In this document: positions 60,890-64,000 of the stretch, piece by piece
Layout: each line of letters starts with the position of its first letter
How positions within the stretch are numbered: the first letter of the stretch is position 1
Assembly: GCA_026874595.1 (NCBI GenBank)
Contig: CM049316.1
Coordinates: 15,755,839 to 15,819,838 of the forward strand
DNA: 64,000 bases
Origin: Sipunculus nudus
Lineage: Eukaryota > Annelida > Sipuncula > Golfingiida > Sipunculidae
Direction: 5' to 3'
The notes under the pieces: generated by a model
What the model was told of the DNA's origin: nothing
Database searches by the model: none
Seen by the model: only the letters and a program-made list of their open reading frames with translations
Translations under genes and position numbers: made by a program

Positions 60890-63160
60890 ATGACCGATAT
60901 AGCATTGTTAGTGATCTTCATAATATCAAGTGTACTTCTTTATACCACTTGTGAAAGGACCAGTTGTTTCCGATGTGAATGCTTTCATGATCATGGCACC
61001 GTCATCGTTAATTGTAAAGACCAAGGATTGAGGGATGTACCAGATCTCTGCCAAGAGAACGTGACGGAGTTTTTACTCTCCGGAAACAATTTAGGCCAAA
61101 TAAAGAACTGCACTTTTACCAAGTGTGTTAATTTAAGGAAATTGGATTTGTCGATGTCGAGAATCATAACCCTGGAAGAAAGAGCATTTGAAGGACTCAT
61201 TCAGTTGCGTTCCCTCGATCTCAGTTATAATAATCTAGGATCAGAGCCTGAACAATTCAATATGTCGGGTGTGTTTGAGCCACTTATAAATTTAGAAAGA
61301 TTGGACATGTCTTATAATGATCAGCTGGTGAATAATAATTACAGAATTTTAATATCTTTGATGCTCTTTCTGCCAAAAGCAAAGTTAAATGAACTGATAC
61401 TAGCACGTGTGGCATGGAAAATTATGTTTTCAAAAAATGATATCCCACCTGAACTACTGAAATCGATCGAGACAAAATCACTTAGGAAACTTGATCTAAG
61501 TTCTAACAGGATCGCTTATATTCAAGACAACCTTTCTGGTTATACACCAAACCTAGAAGAACTTAACCTGAGAATAAATCACATTCATTACTTCACATTT
61601 CTCGTCGGTCTTCAGCATCTTAGAGTGTTAGATTTAAGCGAACAAACAGCAGACTTTCTCGATAATGCAAACAGAAATCAACTCAACGATCCCCTTGCGT
61701 TTTTACGGTATTCACTCCCAACAAAGGGACATAATACCATTCCCTTACAATGGCCGGCAAATCTGACTCTTTTGAAAGCCAGCAATGTGATTAACTTAAG
61801 TAGAAGAACAAGTGGTTCTTTTTATATTTACAACAAAAATTGTCTTCCAAATGTTAGTGTTATCCTTTCAAACAACAGATTGGTGAGATGGGAGGGAACT
61901 ATAGAAATATCCAACCCCACCAATGGTATTCATTTGGACTTGTCGGACAACAAGATCAGAGATCTTTCGAAACATGCCTTTGGTAAAACTCTGGCTGCAG
62001 CAATGGTTTCAGTCGATTTGAAAAGCAACAATCTCGGCGAGTTGTTACGGCAAGGTGGAGGACCGTTTCAATACTTTTACAATTTAAAATACTTAGATCT
62101 CACATCCAATAATATTTTTAGTGTATCCCCCAATGTTTTTAATGGTTCCTTTCCTTTACAAATGGAAACTCTCATTCTTAAAAACAATAATCTACGTGAC
62201 ACTCCATCTGGTATTGTCTCTTTGAAGAATCTTGGGAGGTTGGATCTTTCAAACAACAGAATTCTCTACCTGAATGCTGAGGCTGTATCACAACTGACCA
62301 TTTTAATTAAAAAAGCCGATCGTCTAGGAAGGATGTTCCATCTAGACTTGCGCGGGAATCCTTTGGAATGTTCCTGCCGTTCCCTACATTTCATAAAGTG
62401 GTTGTACAAGTTTCGACGATATCTGCCAAATATTGAAGATTCAACCTGTGACCTTGGTGCTAGGCAGGTACCTTTCTCAGAATTACATAAGTATGTTTTG
62501 CCCCTACTTGAAAAACATTGCCTCAGTCTACAATGGCTGTACGTTACCGCAGGAGTTCTGGTTAGCATTTTTGCTTGCCTAACGATATCTGTGATTGCGT
62601 ATCGTCACCGATGGGACATCAAGTATTTCTGCATCCGTCTGAAAATCCGACGGGAGCTCTACGCTGAATTATTAGAAGAACAGGGTGCTTTTAAGTACGA
62701 TGCATTCTTTGCATACAACGAAAATAACTTAAATTGGGTCGAAAACCACATTATACCAAACCTAGAAGACGGAGAGAGATCGTTTCGACTCTGTGTTCAT
62801 CACCGAGATTTTGAGGCTGGTGGGCTAATTGAAGAAAATATTCTTCGAAGCATATCTACGAGTCGCAAAACCATCATTTTGTTATCACGAGATTTCATTC
62901 GCAGTGGTTGGTGTAAATTTGAACTGCACATGGCCCGAATCCACATGATGGAAAGGGGCGTAGATAAACTTATCATTGTCTTGCTCGAGGATATTCCGAT
63001 TAGTGACATGCCGCGCACCCTGGTGGCCATCTTGAGACGTCATACATATCTCGAATGGCCTGGGGAGGACATGATTGACCACGTTTCTACATTTTGGTCA
63101 CGTCTGCGGATTGCTCTTACCCAGAAATCTGAAACTGTAAACGTGGCTCAGCTTTTGTGA
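60890..63160 (+). CDS. Toll-like receptor (LRR ectodomain, TM, TIR)
   Basis: A 756-residue single-exon membrane receptor. Residues 1-20 form a signal peptide. An N-terminal cysteine cap (C26, C29, C31, C42) is followed by leucine-rich repeats (for example LRKLDLSMSRIITLEERAF and LKYLDLTSNNIFSVSPNVF). One C-terminal cap follows (about 490-544, NPLECSC). The transmembrane helix is at about 550-570, and the cytosolic TIR domain at about 602-745, with box 1 YDAFFAYN, box 2 LCVHHRDFEAGGLI and box 3 FW near the end. With a single cysteine cap before the membrane it is of the vertebrate-like single-cluster type. Such receptors sense ligands through the repeats and signal by TIR-TIR contacts with MyD88-like adaptors. 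The ATG at 60890 was chosen over in-frame upstream codons because it starts directly at the signal peptide. In the BB loop the usual Pro is Ala (residue 643). The ligand cannot be told. Confidence 0.95.
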   Translation: MTDIALLVIFIISSVLLYTTCERTSCFRCECFHDHGTVIVNCKDQGLRDVPDLCQENVTEFLLSGNNLGQIKNCTFTKCVNLRKLDLSMSRIITLEERAFEGLIQLRSLDLSYNNLGSEPEQFNMSGVFEPLINLERLDMSYNDQLVNNNYRILISLMLFLPKAKLNELILARVAWKIMFSKNDIPPELLKSIETKSLRKLDLSSNRIAYIQDNLSGYTPNLEELNLRINHIHYFTFLVGLQHLRVLDLSEQTADFLDNANRNQLNDPLAFLRYSLPTKGHNTIPLQWPANLTLLKASNVINLSRRTSGSFYIYNKNCLPNVSVILSNNRLVRWEGTIEISNPTNGIHLDLSDNKIRDLSKHAFGKTLAAAMVSVDLKSNNLGELLRQGGGPFQYFYNLKYLDLTSNNIFSVSPNVFNGSFPLQMETLILKNNNLRDTPSGIVSLKNLGRLDLSNNRILYLNAEAVSQLTILIKKADRLGRMFHLDLRGNPLECSCRSLHFIKWLYKFRRYLPNIEDSTCDLGARQVPFSELHKYVLPLLEKHCLSLQWLYVTAGVLVSIFACLTISVIAYRHRWDIKYFCIRLKIRRELYAELLEEQGAFKYDAFFAYNENNLNWVENHIIPNLEDGERSFRLCVHHRDFEAGGLIEENILRSISTSRKTIILLSRDFIRSGWCKFELHMARIHMMERGVDKLIIVLLEDIPISDMPRTLVAILRRHTYLEWPGEDMIDHVSTFWSRLRIALTQKSETVNVAQLL

Positions 63161-64000
63161 GGCTCATAAAATGCACCAAGTACATGAAATGCATAAGTCA
63201 TTTTGTGAAGGTTCCAGCGAATTATATTTCTCTTACCAAAGCTACATGATATGTTTAGCAAACCTGTAAATGGAAACACCCTGATATATACCATGTAAAC
63301 AATAATGTAATGATAAATTATAAAATATATGATATTTCTGGAAAGTATTTTATTTACATGTAATTAATGTATATACATTTAATAACATGATGAGTATAGC
63401 GCACTTGTAAAAAGAAAAACAGTCTGATATATGGTATTTAACCAATGCTTTGATGATCAATGTCTGATGTCAATTTGAGAAATGATACAATTTTATATCT
63501 CTCTTGATAATTCACGATTGGCTATAAGGATGTAAACGAATAAGTTATATTATTAATATATTAATGTCTGTGAGTGAACTCGGTCATATTCGATCATTAT
63601 TTCTTCAAATGAAAAAAAAACTACATTTATACTATAAAACAAGGAAGTGAACAGCCAACAAGTGTCATAAAGATAAATCTGAATATTGTTTGGTACTTTT
63701 AGTATTTGTGTTTTTCAGTTTGAAACTACAATTCCTTTCATAAAGTAGAAATTTTAAATATTATTCTCATATCTTTAATTCAGCATCATCTGATTTTTAA
63801 AATTGAAGCTCAATAATGTTTTGAAAACATGTCTACCGTATAGTTAGAAACGTTTGGATTTTCGAATACCTGCGCAAAAGACTGCGCGCAAAAAAAAAAA
63901 AAAAAAAAAAAAAATTTGTGACTGTTATGCTCTAACAGAGCATTACTCGATTGCAATGTACTGGGTGTCAATAAGCCGAATGGTTATATCATAATTGTAC
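63161..64000. other. 3' flank of the Toll-like receptor, no gene seen
   Basis: AT-rich sequence, probably including the 3' untranslated region; no canonical AATAAA stood out close to the stop. A 25-base poly-A run lies at 63890-63914. Confidence 0.5.

Overview
This is an AT-rich, intron-containing metazoan window packed with repeats. It looks like a lophotrochozoan invertebrate, with a bivalve or related marine animal most plausible. That rests on the Toll-like receptor, the GT-AG split genes, the dispersed repeat rich in TGACCTTGACCTTTGACC, and the mix of CR1-like, L1-like, hAT-like, CACTA (EnSpm) and tRNA-SINE relics. The exact taxon cannot be fixed from the sequence alone.

Host genes are few. 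Two paralogous four-exon genes for small SnoaL/DUF4440-like (NTF2 fold) proteins lie back to back: minus strand 4204-6083 and plus strand 15096-17351. Their two internal exons have identical lengths (147 and 151 bp) and all intron phases match. A single-exon Toll-like receptor coding sequence (60890-63160, 756 aa, with a probable 5'UTR exon just upstream) closes the window on the right.

Most of the rest is mobile or satellite DNA. From left to right: a degenerate interspersed array (90-2500); a CR1-like LINE relic inside intron 2 of the first SnoaL gene; a probable hAT-type element (8639-11437) carrying an L1-like relic; a 1.66-kb repeat R1 in two copies, the first split by a LINE tail with an 11-bp target duplication and by a 1.7-kb terminal-inverted-repeat element, both with the matching empty site visible in the second copy; a 2.0-kb repeat R2 in two copies with a hairpin at one end; and an inverted tRNA-like SINE pair around a TATA/CRE core. 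Next come a 3.4-kb polypurine array and a facing 1.4-kb polypyrimidine array, with an L1-like reverse-transcriptase relic between them. A roughly 1-kb satellite follows, interrupted by a 9,761-bp CACTA/EnSpm transposon (39819-49579) with CACTG termini, a TTA target duplication and subterminal repeats.

The CACTA element is the most informative locus. Its transposase (minus strand, 46145-48502) is broken by several stops and frameshifts. The second gene, downstream on the same strand, assembles cleanly into an eight-exon, 501-codon reading frame with every junction GT-AG and every phase consistent. The transposase therefore decayed while its partner frame stayed open. Intergenic stretches that hold nothing recognisable are listed as such.
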